A stretch of 35,490 nucleotides of DNA from Desulfovibrio sp. JC022 (GTDB lineage: Bacteria; Desulfobacterota; Desulfovibrionia; Desulfovibrionales; Desulfovibrionaceae), in assembly GCF_010470665.1 (NCBI RefSeq), contig NZ_VOPZ01000017.1, positions 1 to 35,490 of the forward strand, read 5' to 3'. Shown here one piece after another: positions 26,101-34,649 of the stretch. Under the pieces are notes generated by a model. It saw nothing but the letters and a program-made list of their open reading frames with translations. It did no database searches and was not told the origin of the DNA. The translations under genes and the position numbers were made by a program. Numbering within the stretch: position 1 is the first letter of the stretch; each line of letters begins with the position of its first letter.

Positions 26101-27690
26101 CTAGGAAACGTATTCAGCAATCTTTGCTTTCAGCTGGTCAGCGGTAAACGGCTTGGTGATGAAATCGTTCACCCCGGTTTTACGCGCCAGTTCCTGCTGG
26201 GAATATTCAGACTCAGTGGTAACCATGATCACCGGGATATCCGCGTAACCGTCAGTCTGGCGAAGCTTGGCAACAAACTCCATTCCGTCCATGACCGGCA
26301 TATTCATATCGGTGATGATCACGTCGAACTCTTCATTCAACTGAATATGGGAATAAGCTTCCTGACCGTTTTCAGCCACAGTAGGTTCATAACCGGCGTT
26401 AGTCAGAATACTGCGGTAAAGGGCGAGCATTGACTTGGAATCATCCGCAGCCAAGGCCCTTTTGCCACCAACTTTAACAGCTTCCGGCAATCTGGAGATA
26501 TCGGCCTCGGCTTCTTCGCCGCCAATCTCGCTCAGCTTAGCCCGGAAAACTTCATGCACTTCGGAGTCCTTGGACGCCACCACGGCATTCATCAAAAAAC
26601 GTCCGATTTTACCTTCAGAGTAAAGTCCCTGAAAAATATTCACAGCCTGGGCTGTTACAATGGCCCGCAGAATCTTCCCGGCCTTACTGCCACCCTGACC
26701 GACGATATCCACAAGCTTCTTGGTAACTCCGGGGTTAACCAAATTGTCCAGCCCGGTCATGACAGCAACAGTGATCAACTCGTCATCGTCTTCCAATCCA
26801 TCAAAAAGGCTGATGACCGCCTTCATGGTTCCAATCCTGCCGATGGCTTCATAGATGGCGTATTTCACGCTGGAGTCAGTGGAATACTGCTTCTCAATGG
26901 CATCCATGAGCACATCAAGGCCTTCCTTGTCTCCAATAAAACCGAGCACGTTGGCGGCCAGAATCATGTCATCCTTCTCGGATTCCGGGCTGATGACTTT
27001 AGTCAGATATGGAATCCCCTTAGCACCGAGTATGGTCAGGGAGTCAGTAACCACCCGGCGAACTGTGGGATTCCGGTGATGCAGATTGGCTACAATAAAA
27101 TCAAGGGCCTCATCAGTGCCGATGGCGGAAAGACACTCAACTGCCTTCCATGTGGTTAGATCGCAGACTTCATAACGGTCATCCTCATTGTTGCGATCCA
27201 CGAATTCTTTGAGAGCCGGAATAGACTGTTCGTCCTTTAGCTCTCCTAACATTTCAATAGCCATGACCACGATCAGGTCGTCATCGTTATTGATATTGGA
27301 ACGGAAAAGTTCAAGGGAATCAGGACCGCCTATTTTGGAAAGCGAGGTCAAAACTTCAAACAGGAAATCAGGATCAGCATTATCGCCGGCCATTTCCAGC
27401 AGGACAGGCACGGCACTTTTAAACTGGAACTCACCGCAAACCCTGATACACAAGGTGCGCAATTTGCCTTGTTCCTTGCCCAGAAGTTCCACCGCTTTTT
27501 GTTCATCAGCGGAAAGCACCCCGTTCAGGGCAGTTACCACCATATAATCAACAGAAGTATCTTCAAGCGGATTCTGAAAAAGCTCAAGCAGCCCATCCAG
27601 CTCCTCCGGGTCCTTGGCTGTAGCCACCTCATTGAGAATACTGATCTTATCCAAGAAAGATTTTTCTCTGAAATCGGTTAACATAGACAT
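26101..27690 (-). CDS. HEAT-repeat / CheY-like receiver fusion protein
   Basis: 529 residues. Residues about 10-400 form an alpha-solenoid of HEAT-like repeats (for example KSAVPVLLEMAGD, EQSIPALKEFVD, NPTVRRVVTDSLTILG, KEGLDVLMDAIEK), a protein-binding scaffold. Residues about 410-529 are a complete receiver: AADDSKS acidic pair, phospho-acceptor Asp461 (ITDMNMPVMDG), the MVTTES threonine and the TKPF lysine. No DNA-binding or enzymatic output is present, so phosphorylation probably changes binding by the solenoid. The start has a GAGAG ribosome site. It lies 35 bases downstream of cheX in the same direction, and CheX is a phosphatase of CheY-like proteins, so the receiver is a likely CheX substrate. 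Confidence 0.9.
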   Translation of the reverse strand: MSMLTDFREKSFLDKISILNEVATAKDPEELDGLLELFQNPLEDTSVDYMVVTALNGVLSADEQKAVELLGKEQGKLRTLCIRVCGEFQFKSAVPVLLEMAGDNADPDFLFEVLTSLSKIGGPDSLELFRSNINNDDDLIVVMAIEMLGELKDEQSIPALKEFVDRNNEDDRYEVCDLTTWKAVECLSAIGTDEALDFIVANLHHRNPTVRRVVTDSLTILGAKGIPYLTKVISPESEKDDMILAANVLGFIGDKEGLDVLMDAIEKQYSTDSSVKYAIYEAIGRIGTMKAVISLFDGLEDDDELITVAVMTGLDNLVNPGVTKKLVDIVGQGGSKAGKILRAIVTAQAVNIFQGLYSEGKIGRFLMNAVVASKDSEVHEVFRAKLSEIGGEEAEADISRLPEAVKVGGKRALAADDSKSMLALYRSILTNAGYEPTVAENGQEAYSHIQLNEEFDVIITDMNMPVMDGMEFVAKLRQTDGYADIPVIMVTTESEYSQQELARKTGVNDFITKPFTADQLKAKIAEYVS

Positions 27691-27725
27691 ATTATGATCT
27701 CTCTTTATTTCAATGGGACTTGTTT

Positions 27726-28184
27726 CTATTCAAAACAAAATTCAATGGTGAACTCCCCGGCATCGGAAGTAAACGGAATAGCCATAATAGGAGTGCTTGC
27801 TATGTGAGTAATAGTATGGTTGTCCCCCATAATAACAGAAGGAGTGGCTCCGGAAAAAGTAAGGCCCTGCTCTGCAAGACCGGCTCTGGCCTGACCGGAA
27901 ACCATATTGGTTATTTCGCCGACAGCGTCCTGAACATCCTGAAGGATATCCTGAACATCATCGCCGAGCATATTCTTAACAATGGTGACCGCACAATCTT
28001 TTGAAAAAGAAATCGAGATGGTTCCATTCATATCCCCGGTGATACCGACCAGACCGGTAACATCACCTACTGCGGTCTTGGTTTTCTTTACATAAGGCTT
28101 TCCGGGTGTCGGAGTGACCATGGCCATCATTGACAGCACATCCACAGCAGCCTTGATAAACGGCTTGGCAAGTTCAACATTCAT
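27726..28184 (-). CDS. cheX: CheX-family chemotaxis (CheY-P) phosphatase
   Basis: 152 residues from an ATG with AGGGA nine bases upstream, matching the normal CheX length of about 155; the frame is open to a GTG at 28253 that would add an atypical tail. It begins MNVELAKPFIKAAVDVLSMM, as CheX proteins do. It carries the active helix DAVGEITNMVSGQARAGL, with the Glu and Asn of the ExxN motif that remove phosphate from CheY-like receivers. It is the first gene of a two-gene operon with the HEAT/receiver protein. No flagellar or chemoreceptor genes are nearby, so its target need not be the motility CheY. Confidence 0.93.
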   Translation of the reverse strand: MNVELAKPFIKAAVDVLSMMAMVTPTPGKPYVKKTKTAVGDVTGLVGITGDMNGTISISFSKDCAVTIVKNMLGDDVQDILQDVQDAVGEITNMVSGQARAGLAEQGLTFSGATPSVIMGDNHTITHIASTPIMAIPFTSDAGEFTIEFCFE

Positions 28185-28272
28185 ATAAACATTCCCTACA
28201 TCAGAAGTTTTTTCCAAGAGCAGGAGCACCTTCAATTCATGGTCTTTTCCCACTTAGAACACATTTTGAGAG

Positions 28273-28301
28273 ATACTAACGTCAAAAACAGAAAGGTTCA
28301 A
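28273..28301 (-). promoter_or_regulatory. Candidate promoter of the cheX operon
   Basis: On the minus strand TTGAAC (28296-28301) and TAGTAT (28273-28278) are 17 bases apart, about 90 bases upstream of the chosen cheX start. Confidence 0.45.
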
Positions 28302-28339
28302 GAAACATGATTAAAAACCAGTAACAAAATCGGACCCTG

Positions 28340-28368
28340 TTGCAGCCTTGGATAGTATCATGTAATTC
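28340..28368 (+). promoter_or_regulatory. Weak candidate promoter of the nucleoside transporter gene
   Basis: TTGCAG (28340-28345) and TAATTC (28363-28368) with 17-base spacing. The -10 overlaps the palindrome ATTCATATGAAT, which could be an operator. Consensus match only. Confidence 0.3.
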
Positions 28369-28410
28369 ATATGAATATTACAAATACTCTGCTTGAAAAG
28401 GATAGTGAAA

Positions 28411-29652
28411 ATGATTCAAAGTTTGGCGGGACTGTTCGGATTAGTATTTATTGCCTGGCTGTTCAGTGAAAACAAGAAAGGACTCAGCCTGAAAAATATC
28501 CTCACCGGGATGGCTCTTCAGTTTGCCGTTGCTGCGCTGATGTTGAAGGTTCCGTTTTTCAGTGATCTGATAATGTATTTGAACCACGCTGTAGATGCAT
28601 TGCAGCAGGCAACACAGGCCGGAACAAGTTTTATATTCGGATATCTGGGCGGCGGCCCCCTGCCATTTGCAGAAACATCACCCGGAGCGAGCTGGACCCT
28701 TGCATTCCGGGCGCTGCCGCTAATTCTCGTGGTCAGCGCACTTTCCGCCCTGCTTTTCTACTGGCGGGTTATCCCCATAGTTGTAAAAGGATTCTCAATG
28801 GCCTTGCAAAAAACAATGGATATCGGCGGAGCACTGGGGCTGGGTGTTGCTTCCAATATTTTTGTGGGCATGGTTGAAGCACCGATCATCATTTCCCCCT
28901 ATGTAAAAAACATGAGCCGCAGTGAACTCATGACCCTGATGATCAGCGGCATGGCGACCATCTCCGGCACAGTTCTGGTACTCTACGCTTCCATACTTAA
29001 TCCGGTCCTTCCCGGTGCCATCGGGCATATTCTGACCGCTTCCATAATCAGTGCCCCGGCAGCAATCCTTATTTCGCGGATTATGATACCCGAATCAGCA
29101 AGACATCAGGGCGAAGACGGCTTGAATATTAAAAGCAGTGCGTCAAGCTCCATGGATGCCGTGGTTAAAGGAACATCTGACGGCGTAAGCCTGCTTATAA
29201 ATGTTGTGGCAATGCTGCTGGTTCTGGTGGCACTGGTTGCCCTGACCAACCAGATTCTGGCCTTCCTGCCCGATATGTACGGTGAACCGCTGACCCTGCA
29301 ACGCATTCTGGGCATAATCATGTGGCCTGTAGTCTGGCTGATGGGCATTCCCGCCAGTGAAGCTTACACCGCCTCCTCGCTCATGGGGACCAAAACCATC
29401 CTCAATGAATTTCTGGCCTATCTGCAACTGGCCGGACTTCCCGAAGGAGCACTTTCCCCGCGCTCGACCATCATCATGACTTACGCCATGTGCGGCTTCG
29501 CCAATCTTGGCAGTCTGGGGATTCTTATCGGCGGGCTGGTTTCCATCGCCCCTTCGCGCAAGGATGAAATCGTAGCCCTTGGCACAAAATCAGTCATCGG
29601 AGGAACTCTTGCCACCTGCATGACCGGGGCTGTGGTCGGCCTACTTTATTAA
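28411..29652 (+). CDS. NupC-type concentrative nucleoside transporter (CNT family)
   Basis: 413 residues from the ATG with AAGGA upstream; an upstream TTG in frame is less likely. Predominantly hydrophobic with roughly eight to ten membrane segments. It carries the CNT signature GVASNIFVGMVEAPIIISPY near 143-162 and the second conserved segment GIPASEAYTASSLMGTK near 310-326. Such proteins import nucleosides with Na+ or H+. The family's usual length is about 400. The ClC gene starts 22 bases downstream in the same direction, so they probably share a transcript. Confidence 0.93.
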   Translation: MIQSLAGLFGLVFIAWLFSENKKGLSLKNILTGMALQFAVAALMLKVPFFSDLIMYLNHAVDALQQATQAGTSFIFGYLGGGPLPFAETSPGASWTLAFRALPLILVVSALSALLFYWRVIPIVVKGFSMALQKTMDIGGALGLGVASNIFVGMVEAPIIISPYVKNMSRSELMTLMISGMATISGTVLVLYASILNPVLPGAIGHILTASIISAPAAILISRIMIPESARHQGEDGLNIKSSASSSMDAVVKGTSDGVSLLINVVAMLLVLVALVALTNQILAFLPDMYGEPLTLQRILGIIMWPVVWLMGIPASEAYTASSLMGTKTILNEFLAYLQLAGLPEGALSPRSTIIMTYAMCGFANLGSLGILIGGLVSIAPSRKDEIVALGTKSVIGGTLATCMTGAVVGLLY

Positions 29653-29674
29653 GCTAAAAAGGAATCAGGCGCAC

Positions 29675-31423
29675 ATGTTCAAATCAGGTAACGGCATCAG
29701 CCCGGCGGAATTGAAACATTTTCTGCATAAGCGGGCACCCTCGCGCAATGCCGTACTCATCCTTGCGGCGGTTGCCATCGGGGGATGCTCGGCACTGGCT
29801 GCCGTAGGCTTGAATAAGGCCCTTGATTTCTTAAGCATGCTGCGCAAAACCAACTCCCAGCACTGGTGGATGTTCCTGCTGCCCGCAGTGGGCGCCGCAG
29901 GCGCGGTCATCCTGAGCAAAAATATTTTCAAGGAATCAGGCGGACACGGAGTTGGCGAAGTCATTGCCAAAGTAGGACTGAAACAGGGAATCCTGCGCCC
30001 CGTTTCAATCATCAGCTCACTTTTGACCAGCTTGCTGACCATTGCCAGCGGCGGTTCAGCAGGCCCGGAAGCCCCGGTTGTGGTCAGTGGATCGGCCATG
30101 GGCTCCAACCTTTCCCGGCTGTTCAAAATGAGCGGCCAATCTCGCATGACCCTTATCGGCTGCGGTGCTGCCGGATCCATATCAGCTATTTTCAACGCCC
30201 CGGTTACCGGGATGATCTTTGCCGTTGAAATAATACTTGGGGAGTGGACGCCCTATCACCTGATTCCCATTGCCATATCCTCGGTGGTCGCCACCCAGAC
30301 TTCGCGCCTGCTTGAAGGAAATGTAATCCCGTTCAGTGACCAGTTCCCCCCCATGGGAGTGACCGATCTCGGCTCATCCATCCTGCTTGCCGTGCTGGCT
30401 GCCCTTATTTCCGTGGCCTTTGTTCGCTCTATCCGCCAAGTGGGGTCCATCTGCTCCTCATTCACCAATAAGCCGTGGATCAAAGCCGCAAGCGGCGGGC
30501 TGGCTGTCGGGATCATCGGCATATTCTTTCCATTGGCTCTTGGCGAAGGATACACTTCCATTAAAATGGCTATCCATGGAACCCTGCCGGACGGGATCGC
30601 CATTGTTGCCCTCATGGGGATGATCAGAGTAGCTACAACATCACTGACCCTCGGCAGCGGAGGTTTAGGAGGCATATTCGCACCCTGCCTTGTCATCGGC
30701 TCACTTTTCGGCGCATGTTATTACCGGATAATTTCCCAGATCATTCCCCAGCATCTGCTTACCGGAGAAGGCTCATATGCCCTGCTGGGCATGGCCGGAG
30801 TAGTCAGCGGCGTAATGCAGGCCCCGCTGACCAGCGTTTTTCTTGTGCTTGAGATTACCCACGGATATCAGGCAGTCATGCACATAATGACTGTCACTTT
30901 TATTTCTTCCATGCTCACCCACGCCTTTGAGCCGTCGTCTTTCTATTTCAAGGATCTGGTGGAAAAAGGACAGCTGCTGCGCCCCAAAACAGATGAAAAA
31001 ATTCTAGCTGATATTGATACAGGAGAACTGGTCCACAAAGAGCTTACCTACGCCTGTCCGCAGATGAGTGTCAGTGAATTCCTGAAAGTACTGTCCAGCA
31101 CCAGTCAGACCCACATCCCCATTATTAACAGTGAAACTCAGGAATTCATGGGCATGGTAGATGTTGTTTCAGCAAGATCATCAATACTTGACCCGGACCA
31201 GCAGCAAAGCAATATCGGTGAAGTAGCCATTGACAGAAATGCCCCCATTGTAGAGCAGGGCATGGGAGCAGCTGAAATCCTTGAAACAATGAACCGCAGT
31301 GGCAAACGCACTCTTCCGGTTATGAAAGACGGTAATTTCAGTGGATTTATCAGTAAAGAAGATATTCTTTCCGCTTACAGAGGCGAAATGAAATCCTACG
31401 GCAAGAGTGACAATTTGTTCTAA
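29675..31423 (+). CDS. ClC-type chloride channel/antiporter with two CBS domains
   Basis: 582 residues. The membrane part (about 20-435) has the ClC core. The GREGP-equivalent reads GPEAPVV, with the gating Glu near 131, and GGLGGIFAPCLVIG lies near 328-341. The first selectivity motif, GSGIP in classical ClCs, reads GGHGVGE here (near 88-94), a variant of the GHGVPE form seen in many proteobacterial homologues. Two CBS domains (about 455-515 and 520-578) form the cytoplasmic regulatory part, which can bind adenine nucleotides. AAGGA lies upstream of the ATG. It conducts or exchanges anions across the inner membrane; chloride is assumed. Confidence 0.92.
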   Translation: MFKSGNGISPAELKHFLHKRAPSRNAVLILAAVAIGGCSALAAVGLNKALDFLSMLRKTNSQHWWMFLLPAVGAAGAVILSKNIFKESGGHGVGEVIAKVGLKQGILRPVSIISSLLTSLLTIASGGSAGPEAPVVVSGSAMGSNLSRLFKMSGQSRMTLIGCGAAGSISAIFNAPVTGMIFAVEIILGEWTPYHLIPIAISSVVATQTSRLLEGNVIPFSDQFPPMGVTDLGSSILLAVLAALISVAFVRSIRQVGSICSSFTNKPWIKAASGGLAVGIIGIFFPLALGEGYTSIKMAIHGTLPDGIAIVALMGMIRVATTSLTLGSGGLGGIFAPCLVIGSLFGACYYRIISQIIPQHLLTGEGSYALLGMAGVVSGVMQAPLTSVFLVLEITHGYQAVMHIMTVTFISSMLTHAFEPSSFYFKDLVEKGQLLRPKTDEKILADIDTGELVHKELTYACPQMSVSEFLKVLSSTSQTHIPIINSETQEFMGMVDVVSARSSILDPDQQQSNIGEVAIDRNAPIVEQGMGAAEILETMNRSGKRTLPVMKDGNFSGFISKEDILSAYRGEMKSYGKSDNLF

Positions 31424-31434
31424 ACAACAAGAAT

Positions 31435-31614
31435 CTACTCTTTTGACTCGTTCTTTGCAGCAGACGGCTCTTCATCTTCATCCACATACTTATCCTTCAC
31501 TATTGTGTCTGCCACACGCCCCATGACCTTTTCTAGTTTGCGTTTTAAATCCGGCTCTTCTTCCAGTATTTTTTTTGAAACACTCATAAATTTATCAGGC
31601 ATTTTATCAGCCAT
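31435..31614 (-). CDS. Small acidic hypothetical protein
   Basis: 59 residues from an ATG directly downstream of GGGGAG; a longer start at 31647 is possible but lacks a ribosome site. Charged and helical with no signal or membrane segment. The C-terminal third is acidic (KYVDEDEEPSAAKNESKE). No family recognised. It has its own extended -10 promoter and converges on the ClC gene, whose stop is 11 bases away. Confidence 0.65.
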   Translation of the reverse strand: MADKMPDKFMSVSKKILEEEPDLKRKLEKVMGRVADTIVKDKYVDEDEEPSAAKNESKE

Positions 31615-31661
31615 AATCTCCCCATGTTTTTCTATTGGATCGACCAAAAACTTCAGTAAGC

Positions 31662-31667
31662 ATTATA
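31662..31667 (-). promoter_or_regulatory. Extended -10 promoter element of the small acidic gene
   Basis: On the minus strand TGTTATAAT is a perfect TATAAT with the TGn extension, about 48 bases upstream of the start codon. No good -35 is seen, which an extended -10 can do without. Confidence 0.5.
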
Positions 31668-31820
31668 ACAATCAGGAGACTCTGCAAACATACAAAAAAA
31701 CACTTAAGATTAAGCATAAATCAAGACGACTATTTACTTTTTAATCCCGCTGTAATAACCTTAAAGTTCATTTATATTTAATCACATGGATAGCGATTAC
31801 TACTGAAAGGAATCAGTGTT

Positions 31821-32888
31821 ATGAATAAGGATACAGAAAACCAGAGTGTCGGAGCTGAAGAGTTCCTGCAAATCAGCTTCAATATTTTAAATACATTCGG
31901 AAATAAACTTCCTGTATCCCTATGCATACACGATGATGAATTCCAACGTGTTGTCCCTCTTTTTGCTAAAGATACAAGACTTTCAGATAAAAAGCAGGAA
32001 CAAGTCAATAACTACTGCAATGAAGGCAACTTATTCATTTCAAAAGAAGATTACGCTTCTCTTGCCGGACATATCAGCCAGAACCTTGGAGCACTGCTGA
32101 CAGAACATTTTCTTGATGAAGCTGCGGCAGCGGAAATATTTTACAATGGCGTACTGGAAAAAGTACGCTCCTTTTATTCAAATCCCATCGGGGAAACACT
32201 GTCTGAACTGAGCACCGTGCTGGCTATCTTTTGCGAGTATGTCTGGGTAGACCCCAACAGATGGACCCATTTTTTCAACACCCTGAAGCGAGAAAAAGAT
32301 ATCTGTTGCCATGCGGTGAACACCCTTTTTGTAGGAACATCCATCTACCTTAAAATTTTATACAAACCTGGTGAAAAAATGGACCTGAAGCCCCTGACCA
32401 TGGGTCTGGTCCTGCATGATCTGGGTATGACACAGATTCCTCCGGCAGTACTGACCAAGCCTACCAAGTTACTCTACAAAGAAAGAATGCGCATGCAGGA
32501 ACATGTGGATATTGCTGAAAAAATGCTCAACCGACTCGAAATCAGGGATGAAATCATCAAGGCCTGTGTCTTTGATCATCATGAGCGTCTGGACGGCAGT
32601 GGTTATCCAAAAGGGCGACGCGGTGATGCCATTACCCTCGAAGCAAGGGTCTGCGCCATTGCCGATGCATTCTGCGGCATGATCGCTGACCGCTACCATA
32701 GGCCGGGACTAAATGCTATTCTCGCTGCCATTATCCTCACGGAAAGTAAGACCAAATACGACACTAAACTTACAAGCTCATTAATTTCCTTCATCATATC
32801 AAACAATCCGGATATGAAAGCACTGCTTCAGGATAAAGCAAAAATGCAACAGCTCAGGGCCATAGCCCTGCAAAAAGCAGCTCAATAG
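31821..32888 (+). CDS. HD-GYP domain protein (probable c-di-GMP phosphodiesterase)
   Basis: 355 residues, AAGGA ribosome site. An N-terminal domain of about 150 residues is not recognised. The HD-GYP domain (about 165-320) includes the HAVNT histidine, LHDLGM (the usual Lys of HDxGK is Met), the QEH histidine, a canonical HHERLDGSGYP and ARVCAIADAFCGMI. The metal-binding residues are kept and the GYP loop is complete, so hydrolysis of c-di-GMP is plausible. There is no receiver or sensory membrane part; the input is presumably the N-terminal domain. It is a single gene closed by a terminator. Confidence 0.9.
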   Translation: MNKDTENQSVGAEEFLQISFNILNTFGNKLPVSLCIHDDEFQRVVPLFAKDTRLSDKKQEQVNNYCNEGNLFISKEDYASLAGHISQNLGALLTEHFLDEAAAAEIFYNGVLEKVRSFYSNPIGETLSELSTVLAIFCEYVWVDPNRWTHFFNTLKREKDICCHAVNTLFVGTSIYLKILYKPGEKMDLKPLTMGLVLHDLGMTQIPPAVLTKPTKLLYKERMRMQEHVDIAEKMLNRLEIRDEIIKACVFDHHERLDGSGYPKGRRGDAITLEARVCAIADAFCGMIADRYHRPGLNAILAAIILTESKTKYDTKLTSSLISFIISNNPDMKALLQDKAKMQQLRAIALQKAAQ

Positions 32889-32892
32889 GAAC

Positions 32893-32930
32893 AAGGCCGG
32901 AGTGATAAAAATCACCTCGGCCTTTCTCTT
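32893..32930 (+). terminator. Rho-independent terminator after the HD-GYP gene
   Basis: AAGGCCGGAGTGAT and ATCACCTCGGCCTT pair with one wobble and one mismatch around AAAA, followed by TCTCTTTG. Confidence 0.75.
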
Positions 32931-32935
32931 TGAAT

Positions 32936-33901
32936 CTAACCGCGTATCAATGGAATTCCGCAGAATTCAGCCGCCACAAGAGTCAGGACCATGGTTGGAA
33001 TATAAAGAATCATGGAAACCAGCACTGTGGCTGACGTCTCAGTCTCGCAAGTATGGTATGATTCTGCCAGCACACAACAAAGAGCGGCAGTAGGCATTCC
33101 GGCCAGCAGAACGCCCATAAGCAACTCCTGCCCTCTTACGCCGAATAAAATCAGGCATCCCGCGGCAAGAAGCGGATGCAGAATCAATTTGAAAAAATTC
33201 ACCAGCCCGATATTACCCCATTTCAATTCCATCTTCTGGCGGACAATCAAAATTCCAATTGCAAACAAAGCACAGGGAACCGAAGCCATACCGAAATTAT
33301 GCAGCCCTGTGGCGAGAAATTCAGGAAGCTCGAAATGCATGAAAGAAAAAACAGCCCCGGCAAACGATGCACCGATAAGCGGGGTCTTGAGCATAGACAA
33401 AGCAATCTGCCCGATGACACCCAGTGTTGACTTAGACTTATCCGCCCTGTTCAACTCAAAAGTAGCCACCACCATAATCACAATAAAAATAGGAAGAATA
33501 ATGGCCAGTGTAGTGGCAATTAAAGCCTGCCCGCTGCCATCATATAAATACATCATAATCGGCAGGCCGAGGTAGGCGGAATTAGGAAAACTCGCGGAAC
33601 TGGCTCGAATTCCATCCTCAGTAAAATGGCCCTTGAATATAAACTTTGAAACCAAAAACATCAGCCAGTAAGCTCCGATCATGGCACTAAGATACCCGCC
33701 TATAAAACGGCCCTGCGCAATTTCCTCAAACGGAGTTGTTGCCAGCGAGCCGAAAAGTAACGCGGGTAAAGTAAAATAATAAACAAAGCCGTTCAGCACA
33801 GTTGCCGAATTTTCGGGCAGAATTTCACTCCGAAACGAAACCGCACCGGCAATGACCATCAGGAACAGTGGAATAAGGGCAGAAAGGACGAGTGTGAGCA
33901 T
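32936..33901 (-). CDS. AEC (auxin efflux carrier) family transporter
   Basis: 321 residues, the usual size, with about ten membrane segments in two halves. The start (MLTLVLSALIPLFLMVIAGAVSFR), the YYFTLPALLFGSLATTPFEE segment near 41-60 and the ASVPCALFAIGILI segment near 205-218 are typical of AEC permeases. These move small organic acids such as malate across the inner membrane; the substrate here is not predictable. It is convergent with the HD-GYP gene and divergent from the next gene. Confidence 0.92.
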   Translation of the reverse strand: MLTLVLSALIPLFLMVIAGAVSFRSEILPENSATVLNGFVYYFTLPALLFGSLATTPFEEIAQGRFIGGYLSAMIGAYWLMFLVSKFIFKGHFTEDGIRASSASFPNSAYLGLPIMMYLYDGSGQALIATTLAIILPIFIVIMVVATFELNRADKSKSTLGVIGQIALSMLKTPLIGASFAGAVFSFMHFELPEFLATGLHNFGMASVPCALFAIGILIVRQKMELKWGNIGLVNFFKLILHPLLAAGCLILFGVRGQELLMGVLLAGMPTAALCCVLAESYHTCETETSATVLVSMILYIPTMVLTLVAAEFCGIPLIRG

Positions 33902-34037
33902 AATTTGATTCAGGATTTAAAGATTTGGTGAAAGAAGGAAGGTCGGTCAGTTCATTAAGGAATTGATATAGACATTTTTAATAAAAAATATTTATATAAT
34001 AACAGGATGTAATTTTTAGATACAATCGGAGACTGCG

Positions 34038-34649
34038 TTGCCAGATGAAATTATTCTAAGAAACGACATGCGTCCAGTAGGTATTGCACTATGCAGTTTC
34101 GGTCTGTTCGGCACTGTGGCATTTATGCTGTTCAGCTATTTCGGATCATTCACCGCCCAGAGTGAAGGAGAACTCTTACTTGCCCGCATTCTGGCTACAA
34201 CAGGCATCGCCGCCTTTATCTGGAAAATGATAAAGCTCAAAGCTCAAAAGAATTTTCTGGAAACAAGTGATGACGGAATCAGGCTTATCGGCGCGATCAC
34301 AAAATACATCCCATGGGACAACATTAGAGAGATCGCAATTGAAAAGCCGACACCGGAACCGGAATCAGAAGAAGATTACTCTCCGTTCATAAAGCCCAGA
34401 CTTGCTCCGGTCATATACCTAGAACTTCACAGCGCAGATAAAATTTTGTTTGAAAGTCAGGTCTATAAATTTTCAGCCCGTAAAATTAATAATTTCATAA
34501 AAGAACTTGAAGCTGCTGATAAACGCATCCCTTTAGAAATGGAATTAATGACCGCGCATACTCAGGAAGAAATTTGCGAGATGTTGCGGGGGAGATGGCA
34601 ACAGGCAGTGGGAGAACAAGCCCCTACTTCAATTCAATATCAAGATTAG
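34038..34649 (+). CDS. Two-TM membrane protein with PH-like cytoplasmic domain, function unknown
   Basis: 203 residues from a TTG start that has GGAG at good spacing; an in-frame ATG at 34071 has no ribosome site. Two membrane helices (about 14-36 and 48-66) are followed by a soluble part. In that part, DGIRLIGAITKYIPWDNIREIAI and the later beta-rich segment resemble a bacterial PH-like domain; this is a shape comparison, not a firm family call. A TATAAT lies at 33995-34000 in a very AT-rich upstream stretch. The last 26 bases overlap the 3' end of the convergent pentapeptide gene. Confidence 0.75.
   Translation: MPDEIILRNDMRPVGIALCSFGLFGTVAFMLFSYFGSFTAQSEGELLLARILATTGIAAFIWKMIKLKAQKNFLETSDDGIRLIGAITKYIPWDNIREIAIEKPTPEPESEEDYSPFIKPRLAPVIYLELHSADKILFESQVYKFSARKINNFIKELEAADKRIPLEMELMTAHTQEEICEMLRGRWQQAVGEQAPTSIQYQD

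Noticed and set aside
26554-27159. Open frame of 201 codons on the plus strand
   Set aside because: It is antisense to the HEAT-repeat region of the receiver fusion and shows no family pattern.
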